The notes: a model not told the origin generated them from the letters alone. A stretch of DNA of 64,000 bases from Pontibacterium sp049599735 (GCA_049599735.1 JBMYOX010000006.1:19646-83645); one strand, 5' to 3'; positions 42,015-50,865 are shown, counted from the stretch's first letter. A program made the numbers and translations.

Positions 42015-42872
42015 TTAATCGAGCCCTTCTGATACCTGCATTCGCTGTAAGCGGGCCTGCTCTTCGGCCATTGCCGCTTTGATTTCCTGTATAACCGTAT
42101 CCACATCCGCAGCCTGGGTTGCTTCTTCAAAGTGGCCGCTCAGCTCCAGATCCGGGTGCAAATTGCCTTGCTCGTATAACGCCCAGATTTCTTTTTCGTA
42201 GCGAGTATTCCGTAATTCGGGTGCGTACTGAGCGTAATAATCGGTCATGTTTTTAATATCACGCGCCAGCATCCACCGGGCGTGATTATTACCTGCAGCA
42301 TCAACGGCCTGGGGCAGATCAATAATGACAGGGCCGTAGTCATCCACCAGAACATTAAATTCTGAGAGATCACCGTGCACAAGACCTGCACATAACATAC
42401 GCATCACGTAGTGCATCACAACGGCATGGTCTTCAACGGCCTGTTCTGCCGTCATGGAAATGTCATTCAGGCGGGGCGCTACATGGCCTTCGTCGTCGGT
42501 GATTAATTCCATCAGCAAAACACCGTCAAAGCAGCCGTAGGGTTGTGGCACGCGCACACCCGCTTCAGCAAGGCGATAAAGCGCTTCTGCTTCGGCATTT
42601 TGCCAGGCTGCTTCCTGCTGGTTGCGGCCAAATTTTGAGCCTTTTTCGATGGCGCGGGCGCGGCGGCTGTTACGTCCCCGGCGACCTTCCCGGTAAAGTG
42701 TGGCTTGTTTGAAACTGCGTTTTTCTGCGTCTTTATATACTTTGGCGCAGCGGATCTCAGAGCCACAGCGCACAATATAAACAGCCGCTTCCTTGCCGCT
42801 CATCAGTGGGCGGATCACTTCATCTACCAGGCCATCTTCTATTAGTGGCAGGATTCGTTTTGGCGTTTTCAT
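42015..42872 (-). CDS. RIO-type serine protein kinase
   Basis: A 285-residue RIO1-family kinase of the bacterial PA4780-like group. It has the lysine of AKVYKD (in GSEIRCAKVY), the catalytic loop HGDLSEFNVLV and the metal-binding IIDLPQAVD, all intact. The basic segment REGRRGRNSRRARAIEKGSKFG is the RIO-specific flexible loop. Bacterial members have been tied to stress or ribosome-related functions, but the substrate is unknown. Monocistronic; divergent from tmcA with a 221-base gap. Confidence 0.93.
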   Translation of the reverse strand: MKTPKRILPLIEDGLVDEVIRPLMSGKEAAVYIVRCGSEIRCAKVYKDAEKRSFKQATLYREGRRGRNSRRARAIEKGSKFGRNQQEAAWQNAEAEALYRLAEAGVRVPQPYGCFDGVLLMELITDDEGHVAPRLNDISMTAEQAVEDHAVVMHYVMRMLCAGLVHGDLSEFNVLVDDYGPVIIDLPQAVDAAGNNHARWMLARDIKNMTDYYAQYAPELRNTRYEKEIWALYEQGNLHPDLELSGHFEEATQAADVDTVIQEIKAAMAEEQARLQRMQVSEGLD

Positions 42873-43093
42873 AGCGACCTTATACCCTGGTTTGTGTTGA
42901 GATGGAATGAGAAGTGTCCATCTTCATCAGGAGGCTGAGTGTTAGCGTCAAAATAGTCGCCGCTTTATTGTATGGTAATAGTGTTTGATAAGGCTGAGCT
43001 TAAGCTAAACTGTTACCTCATAAATTGACTACCCACGGTGCCCGGGCGGGCCGGGTTTGCAGTATTATATCAGGGTGTTTATGGAGGTGTTTG

Positions 43094-45235
43094 ATGTCCC
43101 CCGTACGTGAGGCCGTATTTCAGTTGCTCGACCTGGCTGCCCGCCGGAATCAGCGTCGTATATTGGTATGTGCCGGTGAGCACACATGGGGGCTGGCTCA
43201 GGCAGGACAAATCCAGGCATGGATGCAACCGGAAGCCAGCCTGTGGGTATCCCGGCAGGCTCCTGAGGGTTCTGAGCATACCCGTGCACGGGATTTACAT
43301 CGTTATCTGGGGCAGGAGACTGATCTGCTGGTTTTTGATGCATGGGAGGGCTTTAATCCCAATGCATTTGGTCAGATAACCGGTACGTTGCGTGGTGGCG
43401 GGTTATTACTGCTTCTGTGCCCGGAGCTGGAGAACTGGCATTGCTTTGATGATCCTGAACATAAAGCACTGGCGGTTGAACCCTACGGAACAGAGCGGGT
43501 TGGGCGGCGTTATATTCGTCGTCTGGCGCGGCTGTTATCAGCCTCATCAACGGTGTCTGTGTTAACGCAGCACAGTGAAATTTTTGCGCTGACAAACGGG
43601 GCTGCGCCTGGAGCAGCAGAGCAGGCAGAGGTGGTCCCGTCACCTTATGCGACGGCCGACCAGCGTAATGCGGTTGAACGTATTATACGTTCTCTTTCCC
43701 GTGGTCGACGACCTGTGGTTTTAACCGCAGATCGGGGACGTGGAAAATCTGCGGCCCTGGGTATTGTCGCCGCCCGGTTAATCAGCAGCGGGAGCAGGCA
43801 TGTTCGGGTGACCGCACCCTCTTTGCATAATGTGACTGAAGTTTTTCATCATGCGGCGGCCCTGTTGCCCGGCGCGGTGGTAGAGAAAGGAAAGCTGCGC
43901 CAGGATGCTGGGGTACTGGCTTATATAACACCGGATGAAGCCCGGCGACAGGATGCGGAGGGGGTTGTGCTGCTCGTTGATGAGGCTGCGGCCATTCCGG
44001 CACCGGTGCTGGCGCAATTACTGAGTCGCTACAGCCGCATTGTGTTTTCCACAACAGTTCACGGTTATGAAGGTACAGGGCAGGGGTTTGCCGTGCGTTT
44101 TCGCCGCGAACTGGACAGGCGAACCCCGGACTGGCGGGCACTGACGCTGACGCAGCCCGTTCGCTGGGCGGATAATGACCCGCTGGAATCCCTGGTTTTT
44201 GATGCGCTGCTGCTTAATGCTGAGGCACTGGGCAGGCAGCAGGCCGGTGCGCTTGAGTTTGAGATGCCGGATATCGCACTTTTAAATCGTGACCAGTTGC
44301 TTGAAAACGAGCCGTTATTGTCTGAGCTATTTGGCTTATTAGTCTTAGCCCACTACCGCACGACTCCGGGTGATTTAAGAATCCTGCTGGATAGTCCTAA
44401 CCTTTGTCTCTGGGTTGCCCGTTGCCAGGGACGGGTGGTGGGAGCGGCATTAGTGGCGGAAGAAGGGCCGCTGGAACTGTCGCTGGCACAAGCTATCTGG
44501 GCGGGTAAGCGAAGACCTAAAGGTCATCTTTTACCACAAATCCTTATTGGTCAGGAGGGTTATCTGGAAGCGGCTCCACTACGCTGTGGCCGGATTATGC
44601 GTATTGCGGTGCACCCCGAATTACAACGAAAAGGCATTGCCCGCCAGATGATCAGTCATATTGCTGATTTTGGCCGACGTCAGCAGTGGGATTATCTGGG
44701 TTCGAGTTTTGGTGCAACGGAAGATTTATTACTGTTCTGGCAGAACAATGGTTTTGGAACCGTTCGTCTGGGGGAAAACCGTGATCCGGTGAGTGGCACA
44801 CACGCCGCGCTGGTTTGCCGCTCTTTGTCGGAGCGGGGGCACTTGATGTATACCCACCTGAGGGATCGGTTCACCCGGCAGCTACCGCTGTTACTGAGTT
44901 ATAATCTGAGTGATCTGGATGTTGAAATTCTGCCGATGCTGCTACAGGGCATGTTGTTTGATACAGATTTAACCACGCATGACAGCCGTGATCTGGATGC
45001 CTTTATTCATCATAACCGCAGTTATGAAAGTTGTATTGTACCGATTCGTAAGCTGGTGATACGTTCTTTAAAAAATACCACCGTCTGGCACACACTGACA
45101 CCAGACGAGCTATCCTTATTGGTAGGTAAAGTGTTACAGCAACGTAGCTGGGAGGAAATAGCCCCCCATTCGGGTCGTCGGGTTATGATGCGCAGGATGC
45201 GCCTGCTGGTTGGAGAATGTCTCAGGTTGTTCTGA
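43094..45235 (+). CDS. tmcA: tRNA(Met) cytidine acetyltransferase
   Basis: Forms N4-acetylcytidine at the wobble position of elongator tRNA-Met using acetyl-CoA and ATP. The 713-residue protein has an N-terminal DUF1726 region, an ATPase/helicase domain with Walker A ADRGRGKSAA and Walker B LLVDEAAAIP, and a GNAT domain with MRIAVHPELQRKGIARQM. A C-terminal tRNA-binding tail follows. The ATG at 43094 has GGAGG 7 bases upstream; a TTG at 43025 is not favoured. Confidence 0.96.
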   Translation: MSPVREAVFQLLDLAARRNQRRILVCAGEHTWGLAQAGQIQAWMQPEASLWVSRQAPEGSEHTRARDLHRYLGQETDLLVFDAWEGFNPNAFGQITGTLRGGGLLLLLCPELENWHCFDDPEHKALAVEPYGTERVGRRYIRRLARLLSASSTVSVLTQHSEIFALTNGAAPGAAEQAEVVPSPYATADQRNAVERIIRSLSRGRRPVVLTADRGRGKSAALGIVAARLISSGSRHVRVTAPSLHNVTEVFHHAAALLPGAVVEKGKLRQDAGVLAYITPDEARRQDAEGVVLLVDEAAAIPAPVLAQLLSRYSRIVFSTTVHGYEGTGQGFAVRFRRELDRRTPDWRALTLTQPVRWADNDPLESLVFDALLLNAEALGRQQAGALEFEMPDIALLNRDQLLENEPLLSELFGLLVLAHYRTTPGDLRILLDSPNLCLWVARCQGRVVGAALVAEEGPLELSLAQAIWAGKRRPKGHLLPQILIGQEGYLEAAPLRCGRIMRIAVHPELQRKGIARQMISHIADFGRRQQWDYLGSSFGATEDLLLFWQNNGFGTVRLGENRDPVSGTHAALVCRSLSERGHLMYTHLRDRFTRQLPLLLSYNLSDLDVEILPMLLQGMLFDTDLTTHDSRDLDAFIHHNRSYESCIVPIRKLVIRSLKNTTVWHTLTPDELSLLVGKVLQQRSWEEIAPHSGRRVMMRRMRLLVGECLRLF

Positions 45236-45404
45236 CCGGGTTTGAGCGTAGTTTTCCCTCTTGTTTGCTGTATCAGAAAAATGCGCTGTCCAGGGTATTT
45301 TATGTGTGGTCATGTTTATGTAACTCTGATCCTCCGCCGGAGGCTTAATCGAGGCTAAAGTGACTTATGAAGGACAAGTGCACAACGTAAATGGAGGCTT
45401 CATT

Positions 45405-45953
45405 ATGACTATCCTGACTGAGTTGCACCAGGATCATATCAATCTCAACAAAATGCTGGCGATTTTACAGCTGAAGGTTGGCAAACTGAGGGCAGGGGAT
45501 CATCCTAATTTCAGTCTGATGGCTGACGTGGTGAGTTATATATCTGATTATGCTGATGCCTATCACCACCGCCGTGAGGATTGCATGTATAAACACTTTT
45601 ATGGCCGGGATCCGGCGCTGGATAAGCTCATTACAAGCTGTGAAGATGAGCATCGGCATATGAAATATACCTGTACGGTGTTGTCAGAGACCATTGAGGG
45701 TATTTTACATGATGCGGTTGTGCCTATGGATGCATTTACAGATCGTTTAGCGAGCTTTCTGGATGAAGAAAGTGCACATATCGACAAAGAAGATAAGGTG
45801 CTTTTTCCAATGCTGCAGAAGCTTGCTACTGAGCAGGACTGGGCGCAATTACTGGAGGAATTGCCAAGGCTTGATGATCCGCTTTTTGGTGAAAAACAGG
45901 CGGTTCAGTATGCTGATTTATATAATGAGTTGGTGGTTGATATGAAAGAGTAG
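45405..45953 (+). CDS. Hemerythrin-domain protein
   Basis: A 182-residue soluble helical protein with a hemerythrin HHE-type domain: histidines and acids at LHQDH, YHHRREDCMYKH, DEHRHMK and EESAHIDKEDKVLFP can bind a di-iron centre. Such proteins take part in oxygen, NO or iron-sulphur repair responses. GGAGG lies 8 bases before the ATG at 45405; a GTG at 45360 is in frame but unlikely. It is monocistronic with a short palindrome (CCTCC-gcc-GGAGG, near 45332) upstream. Confidence 0.9.
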   Translation: MTILTELHQDHINLNKMLAILQLKVGKLRAGDHPNFSLMADVVSYISDYADAYHHRREDCMYKHFYGRDPALDKLITSCEDEHRHMKYTCTVLSETIEGILHDAVVPMDAFTDRLASFLDEESAHIDKEDKVLFPMLQKLATEQDWAQLLEELPRLDDPLFGEKQAVQYADLYNELVVDMKE

Positions 45954-46021
45954 TTATTAATACTTTGTGATTTTGATCCTGCTTTAAATGTTTTTAGGTA
46001 CCGGCTGCGGCCTAAGAAGTT

Positions 46022-46077
46022 GGAAGCCTCGCCCGACAGGGCGGGGAGCAGTCACAGGCTTCCTGGGCATCACCAGG
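46022..46077. other. Strong fold-back structure in a convergent gap
   Basis: GGAAGCCT (46022-46029) pairs with AGGCTTCC (46056-46063), enclosing CGCCC-gaca-GGGCG (46030-46043). A second hairpin CCTGG-gcatca-CCAGG (46062-46077) overlaps the first. The 199-base gap lies between two convergent genes, has no T tail and is more GC-rich than its surroundings. It may be a structured RNA, a REP-like palindrome or a remnant of a mobile element. Confidence 0.5.
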
Positions 46078-46152
46078 TTCAAGAATCGGCAGATGGGCGA
46101 ACCGGCCCCAGTAGCGGGAATTTTGCTCATTTCGAGAGGAGGAAAGGCCCAC

Positions 46153-46635
46153 TTAATCGAGTGGCACCAAATTATGATTCTTAACTTCTTTCACTGAAAC
46201 GCTGGAATGCAGGGCACTGACACCTTTGACACGCCTGAGTTCGTTGATGCGTTCGTAATATTCGTCCAGATCACGGGCAAGGATTTGTACAAAATAGTCT
46301 GCGCTACCGGTGATGCAATGGCACAGGGGTATCCAGTCGGCGGTGTTAACAAAATGTTCGAACTGATCGGTTCTGGCCTCTTCATGGCTGCCTAAGGTGA
46401 CCTGGGTAAAGCCAACCACGTTAAAGCCGAGCTTGCGCCTGTTCAGTACTGCCCGATATTCATCAATGTAACCTTCATCCTCCAGCTTTTTCCAGCGCCG
46501 CCAGCAGGGGGTCTCGCTCAGGTTCACCTTTTCAGAGAGCTTGCTGTTACTGATGCGGCCCTCTTTCTGCATATGTCTTAAAAGTGATAAATCGATATTA
46601 TCCAGCTCGTAAGGGGTGTTTTCTTTCTTATTCAT
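46153..46635 (-). CDS. Lrp/AsnC-family regulator
   Basis: A 160-residue regulator: N-terminal helix-turn-helix (NIDLSLLRHMQKEGRISNSKLSEKV) and a C-terminal RAM ligand-binding domain (ITGSADYFVQILARDLDEYYERI). It is divergent from a LysE-family exporter, a classical arrangement in which the regulator senses an amino acid and switches on export. A GACTAT/ATAGTC dyad lies between them. The amino acid is unknown. Confidence 0.92.
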   Translation of the reverse strand: MNKKENTPYELDNIDLSLLRHMQKEGRISNSKLSEKVNLSETPCWRRWKKLEDEGYIDEYRAVLNRRKLGFNVVGFTQVTLGSHEEARTDQFEHFVNTADWIPLCHCITGSADYFVQILARDLDEYYERINELRRVKGVSALHSSVSVKEVKNHNLVPLD

Positions 46636-46664
46636 CTTAATTCCTGAAATATTTTGCTCAATAT

Positions 46665-46680
46665 GACTATGAATATAGTC
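46665..46680. promoter_or_regulatory. Operator candidate for the Lrp-type regulator
   Basis: GACTAT-gaat-ATAGTC is a perfect 6-bp dyad, 30 bases upstream of the regulator ATG and 85 bases before the exporter gene. Its size and AT-rich centre fit Lrp/AsnC operators. Confidence 0.5.
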
Positions 46681-46764
46681 TTAATAGCAATTTTATTCCT
46701 GACAATATCACTAAACTAGGGGTCGGTATGAATGACGCATTGGCATGGCAGAGGCAGGTAGGTT

Positions 46765-47376
46765 ATGAGTTTTGAAGTGGCGGTTGTATTTGTTCTGTTT
46801 GCAATCCCGATGGCCCTGAGCCCCGGGGCGGGGAATATCACCTTGATGGGTATTTCAAACCGCTATGGGTTTAATGCAAGCCTTCCTTTTATTGCGGGTA
46901 CGGCCTGTGGTGTGGCTTTTGTATTTGCCGGTGCCAGTGCGGGGTTGGTAAATATGCTGCAGGGCTACCCCGGTCTTTTTGAGGTGATGAAATACTCAGG
47001 CGCTGCTTATCTGCTCTACCTGGCCTGGGGTATAGCGGCCGGTACGTCTGTTGATTGTCAGGACGAACAGCGATCACCCGGTTTTGGAGCTGGAATTTTT
47101 GTGCAGGTAATGAATCCTAAGGCCTGGATTGCAGCCATGATGGCATTTTCTCAGTTTGCTGATTTGTCACAGGAATATCTGCCACAGGCGGTGATGATTA
47201 TCAGTTTGTTTGCGGGTGTAGTGATTATTAGTAATCTGTCCTGGGCGTATTTTGGGGCGATTATAAAAAAGCTGCTGCGCTCCCCCCGTCAGTTGTTGCT
47301 GATCAACCGTTGCCTGGGAGGCACTCTGGCCATCACGGTCGTGGTAATGCTAAGTGGCCCTTTGCAGGTGGGCTGA
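46765..47376 (+). CDS. LysE/RhtB-family amino-acid exporter
   Basis: A 203-residue inner-membrane protein with about six helices. The N-terminal block MALSPGAGNITLMGISNRYG is the LysE/RhtB signature (PGP-type), and VMNPKAWIAAMMAF is the second conserved block. It probably exports an amino acid or derivative and is likely controlled by the adjacent Lrp-type regulator. AGGTAGG precedes the ATG. Confidence 0.92.
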   Translation: MSFEVAVVFVLFAIPMALSPGAGNITLMGISNRYGFNASLPFIAGTACGVAFVFAGASAGLVNMLQGYPGLFEVMKYSGAAYLLYLAWGIAAGTSVDCQDEQRSPGFGAGIFVQVMNPKAWIAAMMAFSQFADLSQEYLPQAVMIISLFAGVVIISNLSWAYFGAIIKKLLRSPRQLLLINRCLGGTLAITVVVMLSGPLQVG

Positions 47377-47395
47377 GTTTCTGAGAAGTTCTGGA

Positions 47396-47875
47396 TCAGA
47401 TCAGGGTTTTGCCGGCGATGACTTCGTAAGCATCAAAGCCCTCTTTTTTCCAGAAGGTTTGGGCAATTTTGTTATCACTGTCCCAGGCAACCTGCAGGGA
47501 CTGAGCACCGAGAGCCTGCATATCCAGCCGGGCCTGATAGACAAGTTGATGAGCAAGGCCCCGATGCCGGTATTGCGGCTCTATCCACAGGCAATAAAGC
47601 ACGGCAATACGGGGTAGCTGTACGGCTGGTTTGTCGTACAGGTAAGCTGAGACGGTCCCGATAAGCTTACCGTTTGTCAGCGCCACCAGTGCAATAGCGT
47701 TATCAGATAAAACGCTGTGCCGGATAAGTGCGTGTGTGCGGTCGGCTTTATCAGGACCATCTCCGCCAAAAGGCTTCAGGGATGAGTTTGTGTCCAGCTT
47801 CTGCCAGAGTTGATAAATCTGATCGATTTCCTCTTCTCTGGCGTGGCGAAGTTGAATGTCAGCAGGCTTATTCAT
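47396..47875 (-). CDS. GNAT-family N-acetyltransferase
   Basis: A 159-residue acetyl-CoA-dependent acyltransferase. The CoA-binding part is PQYRHRGLAHQLVYQARLDMQ; VAWDSDNKIAQTFWKKEGF is the C-terminal motif. The acceptor is unknown. GGAGG lies upstream of the ATG. It starts 18 bases after the half-size DUF1456 gene, so the two are probably one operon. Confidence 0.9.
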   Translation of the reverse strand: MNKPADIQLRHAREEEIDQIYQLWQKLDTNSSLKPFGGDGPDKADRTHALIRHSVLSDNAIALVALTNGKLIGTVSAYLYDKPAVQLPRIAVLYCLWIEPQYRHRGLAHQLVYQARLDMQALGAQSLQVAWDSDNKIAQTFWKKEGFDAYEVIAGKTLI

Positions 47876-47893
47876 CCTCTGCCTCCGCAGCCC

Positions 47894-48118
47894 TTATTCG
47901 GATTTGTCGCCACGTTTAAAGGTGATGTAACCATCCAGAAATGACTCAAGTGTTTCATTGCTGCACTTTCGGAAATTTTTATGACCGGGTTTACGGAAAT
48001 AGCCGGATAACTCGGATTTATTGACCTCGCAGCCTGCCAGTTCAAAAATTTGGTACATGTCCGGGTCTTTAAGATCCAGCGCGATACGAAGTTTTTTTAA
48101 GATTGTATTATTGTCCAT
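47894..48118 (-). CDS. Half-size DUF1456 (YehS-like) protein
   Basis: A 74-residue cytoplasmic protein holding one DUF1456 unit (ILKKLRIALDLKDPDMYQIFELAG...LESFLDGYITFKRG). E. coli YehS (156 residues) contains two such units, so this is a single-unit version. It is basic at the C-terminus. Function is unknown for the family. First gene of a pair with a GNAT acetyltransferase; divergent from rsuA. Confidence 0.8.
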   Translation of the reverse strand: MDNNTILKKLRIALDLKDPDMYQIFELAGCEVNKSELSGYFRKPGHKNFRKCSNETLESFLDGYITFKRGDKSE

Positions 48119-48252
48119 TGCAGGTTCCGGCTTTTATCAAAAGAAGTTGTCTATTCTAGCTGAATCTGCGCGGCTAATCTGTTTCTTTAAATATCATTAG
48201 CGAGACAGCGGGCGCTGAGGATACGGCCCGGTATCATGGCATAATAGTGTTT

Positions 48253-48942
48253 ATGAGATTAGATCGATATATAAGTAAGCAGACCCGGTTAAGCAGTAAA
48301 CGCATACGTCAGATGCTGGTGGAGGGGCGTGTTTTACTTGATGGCCAAGTGATAAAGGATGCGGCTCAGCAAATCAACGCATTCTCCCGGATCAGAGTGG
48401 ACGGTTTGCAGTTACAGGGCGTGCAGGCACGTTATTATATGCTGCATAAACCCAGGGGACTGGTGAGTGCTACGGTGGATAAGCAACATCAGACGGTGCT
48501 GGATCTTTTTGCGCCGCACGAGCGTCAGGGATTACATATTGCAGGGCGGCTGGATCTGAATACAACGGGCTTAATGCTGATTACCAATGATGGCCGCTGG
48601 TCACGCCGGTTAACAGAGCCTGAAAAGAAAATTCCTAAAGTTTATCAGGTTGAAACCGAAAAGCCGGTGCTTAGCGAGTATAAAGCCGTTTTTTCCCGGG
48701 GAATCTATTTTGCTTATGAAAATTTAACCACAAGGCCTGCAGCGCTTGAAATTTTGTCTGAATATCAGTCGCGTTTAACTATTTATGAAGGGCGCTATCA
48801 TCAGGTTAAGCGCATGTTTGCTTATTTTAATAACAAAGTGACCGCGCTCCATCGGGAGCAGGTGGGGCAGCTCAGACTGGATAATAAATTAGCAGAAGGT
48901 GAATACAGGCCGCTGACAATAGCAGAGATTAAATTATTTTGA
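48253..48942 (+). CDS. rsuA: 16S rRNA pseudouridine synthase RsuA
   Basis: Makes pseudouridine at position 516 of 16S rRNA (E. coli numbering). The 229-residue protein has an S4 RNA-binding domain (about 1-60, MRLDRYISKQTRLSSKRIRQ) and the RsuA/RluB/E/F-type catalytic domain with catalytic Asp in GRLDLNTTGLMLITNDG. The product YYMLHKPRGLVSAT and EGRYHQVKRMFA segments are typical of RsuA. The ATG at 48253 is preferred over an upstream GTG at 48247. A hairpin structure 115 bases downstream may end its transcript. Confidence 0.9.
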   Translation: MRLDRYISKQTRLSSKRIRQMLVEGRVLLDGQVIKDAAQQINAFSRIRVDGLQLQGVQARYYMLHKPRGLVSATVDKQHQTVLDLFAPHERQGLHIAGRLDLNTTGLMLITNDGRWSRRLTEPEKKIPKVYQVETEKPVLSEYKAVFSRGIYFAYENLTTRPAALEILSEYQSRLTIYEGRYHQVKRMFAYFNNKVTALHREQVGQLRLDNKLAEGEYRPLTIAEIKLF

Positions 48943-49057
48943 TCAGGCCAGGGTTTATTCACTACTTAAATTGCGCAGGTGAATCTGCCTGAAAAACAGA
49001 TAGCGGTGCTGAACAGGTTGTGGCTAACGTGATTTTATAGCAGGAGGTGGTGAAGAG

Positions 49058-49084
49058 ATCAGGACGACAGATTGCCGTCCTGAT
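49058..49084. terminator. Inverted repeat between rsuA and csp
   Basis: ATCAGGACG-N9-CGTCCTGAT, perfect 9-bp stem, 22 bases after the csp stop on the minus strand. The T tail is poor, so termination may depend on other factors. Confidence 0.55.
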
Positions 49085-49105
49085 GATCAAACGTTTGCTG
49101 TGTAT

Positions 49106-49306
49106 TTACAGAGCAATAACGTCTTCAGCCTGTGGACCTTTAGGACCCTGGGCTACAGTGAATTCTACTTTCTGGCCTTCCTGCAGAGAACGGAAGCCTT
49201 CAGATTTGATAGCAGTGTGGTGAACAAAAACGTCCGGGCCCTGTTCCTGCTGAATGAAACCAAAACCTTTCTCGTCATTGAACCATTTTACGATACCAGT
49301 AGCCAT
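49106..49306 (-). CDS. Cold-shock-domain protein (CspA family)
   Basis: A 66-residue single cold-shock domain binding single-stranded nucleic acid. RNP1 is KGFGFI and RNP2 DVFVHHTAI; length and sequence are those of CspA/C/E proteins. AAAAGG lies upstream of the ATG. Transcription likely begins about 160 bases upstream at the promoter 49470-49497, giving a long leader like those of cold-inducible csp genes. Confidence 0.97.
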   Translation of the reverse strand: MATGIVKWFNDEKGFGFIQQEQGPDVFVHHTAIKSEGFRSLQEGQKVEFTVAQGPKGPQAEDVIAL

Positions 49307-49469
49307 GCTAGATATACCTTTTGAAACTGTTTAAATTTTTAATCTTTTTTACAATAAAAAAGACCGGGATGCTACGAAACGGTTGTGTTACATATGAGGC
49401 ACAGACGAGGTATTCCAACTGGTACTTCGCATTCGGCGCACGAACACTGCCTTAATTTCAAGCAGGTCT

Positions 49470-49497
49470 AGTATACGTTATTAAAGATAACTAGCAA
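49470..49497 (-). promoter_or_regulatory. Probable sigma-70 promoter of the csp gene
   Basis: On the minus strand TTGCTA and TATACT are separated by 16 bases. Transcription would start near 49463 and give a 157-base leader, the type of long 5' region used by cold-induced csp mRNAs. Confidence 0.6.
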
Positions 49498-49576
49498 CCA
49501 CCTGAATTAGAAAATTTTGCTTTTGCGGCCTTGTGTTGTAAGACGCCGGAAGCGCCTTATGGTGGGGCCTGAACGC

Positions 49577-50182
49577 TTATTTTTGAGCCATATAACGCTC
49601 AACGGTATCAACAATGGCCTGAGTTTGAGGATCTATTTCCAGGTTAACTTTATCGCCGATCTGTGCCTGACCAAAACCGGTGATCGAAAGTGTTTCGGGG
49701 ATCAGGTAGACATTAAAGCGATTGTTAATAATCTCACCGATAGTCAGGCTGCAACCGTTAAGGGCTACAAAGCCCTTAGGCAAAATATATTTCATCCAGC
49801 GCTCATGTACTTCAAACCAGATGATGCAGTTATTCTCCGGCCGTTTAATCTCACAAACAGAGACCTGGTCATGAACGTGACCTGAAAGCAGGTGCCCCCC
49901 AATCTCATCGCCAATGCGGGCTGCCCGTTCAAAATTCACCTTATCCCCGGTTTTAAGGCCTCCCAGGTTCGTGACTGCCAGAGTCTCCATAATCACATCA
50001 AAGCTGACCCGGTTGCCATCAAATGCCGTGATAGTGAGACAAGTGCCGTTAACGGCGATACTGGCACCCGGTTGCAGTTGTTCGGCCCGTTCTGGCGGCA
50101 GTACCAGTTGCAGGCGCATAAACTGATCCTGTTTTTTAATGCTGTATACAGATGCTTTGCCTTGTACGATGCCGGTAAACAT
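49577..50182 (-). CDS. ribC: Riboflavin synthase alpha subunit
   Basis: Dismutates two 6,7-dimethyl-8-ribityllumazine to riboflavin. The 201-residue protein has two similar beta-barrel halves: MFTGIVQG...GASIAVNGTCLTIT and ...EIGGHLLSGHVHD...LNGCSLTIGE. It resembles E. coli RibC (RibE in other nomenclature), also a stand-alone gene. The ATG is homology-set (MFTGIV). No FMN riboswitch-like structure was recognised in the 100-base upstream gap. Confidence 0.95.
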   Translation of the reverse strand: MFTGIVQGKASVYSIKKQDQFMRLQLVLPPERAEQLQPGASIAVNGTCLTITAFDGNRVSFDVIMETLAVTNLGGLKTGDKVNFERAARIGDEIGGHLLSGHVHDQVSVCEIKRPENNCIIWFEVHERWMKYILPKGFVALNGCSLTIGEIINNRFNVYLIPETLSITGFGQAQIGDKVNLEIDPQTQAIVDTVERYMAQK

Positions 50183-50282
50183 AATAAAAAATCTCTGCAG
50201 GTAGTCTTCAGTGGTGAGCGTCAGGGTGGTTCGACACCTGACCGGGTGTTTAATGTGCTTTTCAGATAATCGGGCTGCGGGA

Positions 50283-50741
50283 CTATTTTTTGAGAGCGGC
50301 CTCTACACGTTCAACCAGCAAGTCAATTTTGGCTTCCAGTAACTGATTGTGCTTCAGAATATCAGCGTTTTGTTTGCGTAGTTCCCGATTTTTGACGTTA
50401 GTATCGGCAAACCCCAGTACTCTGTCGGCGATCAGTGCGCCTATAAAGCCCACCAGCCCCACGCCAATGTAAAACATCAGAGCAACAATGGCTCTGCCGT
50501 AAATAGTGATGGGGTAATGATCCCCGAAACCAATCGTGCTGGCGCTCATTTGCAGTGTCCAGAAGGCATCTGTGTAGTTGTTGATGTTGGCTCCTTCCGC
50601 TCCTGCTTCAAAGGCCAGCAGTAAAAAAGAAAGCAGTGCGATGATTAGATATAAACCGCCGACGCTCACCAACGCCAGCATGCGTTTTCTGTAATTACGT
50701 ACACCGTAGTCATCAATAGTATAAAAAGCAGTTTGTTTCAT
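50283..50741 (-). CDS. Two-helix potassium channel subunit with coiled-coil tail
   Basis: A 152-residue membrane protein with two helices (about 22-45 and 84-108) around a pore loop whose selectivity filter reads TIGFGD. The C-terminal cytoplasmic segment (about 112-150) is a short coiled coil rich in Glu/Lys/Leu. No RCK/TrkA ligand domain is attached, so gating is unexplained. Homotetramer expected from the family. It lies between ribC and batD on the same strand. Confidence 0.85.
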   Translation of the reverse strand: MKQTAFYTIDDYGVRNYRKRMLALVSVGGLYLIIALLSFLLLAFEAGAEGANINNYTDAFWTLQMSASTIGFGDHYPITIYGRAIVALMFYIGVGLVGFIGALIADRVLGFADTNVKNRELRKQNADILKHNQLLEAKIDLLVERVEAALKK

Positions 50742-50819
50742 TATGGCCTCATTACAATTTCTCAGAAAAGCAGGAACGGGTTAAATCAGGGTTAGGGTTT
50801 GCTTATGTTTATTGAAGCG

Positions 50820-50865
50820 CCAGCCCCTGGAAAAGAAAGCCGGACAGTATCATTTCAGGGGCTGG
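50820..50865. repeat. 10-bp perfect inverted repeat over the batD stop
   Basis: CCAGCCCCTG (50820-50829) and CAGGGGCTGG (50856-50865) flank a 26-base loop; the right arm contains the batD stop codon. It may protect or end the batD mRNA. Confidence 0.6.

Noticed and set aside
46022..46077. Integron attC site or known riboswitch at the fold-back structure
   Set aside because: No GTTRRRY/RYYYAAC core pair and no match to cobalamin, SAM, glycine or FMN riboswitch signatures that I could recognise.
45988..46197. 69-codon plus frame through the structured gap after the hemerythrin gene
   Set aside because: The reading (KPRPTGRG, PVAGILL) is driven by the hairpins; it has no RBS and overlaps the Lrp-type gene end.
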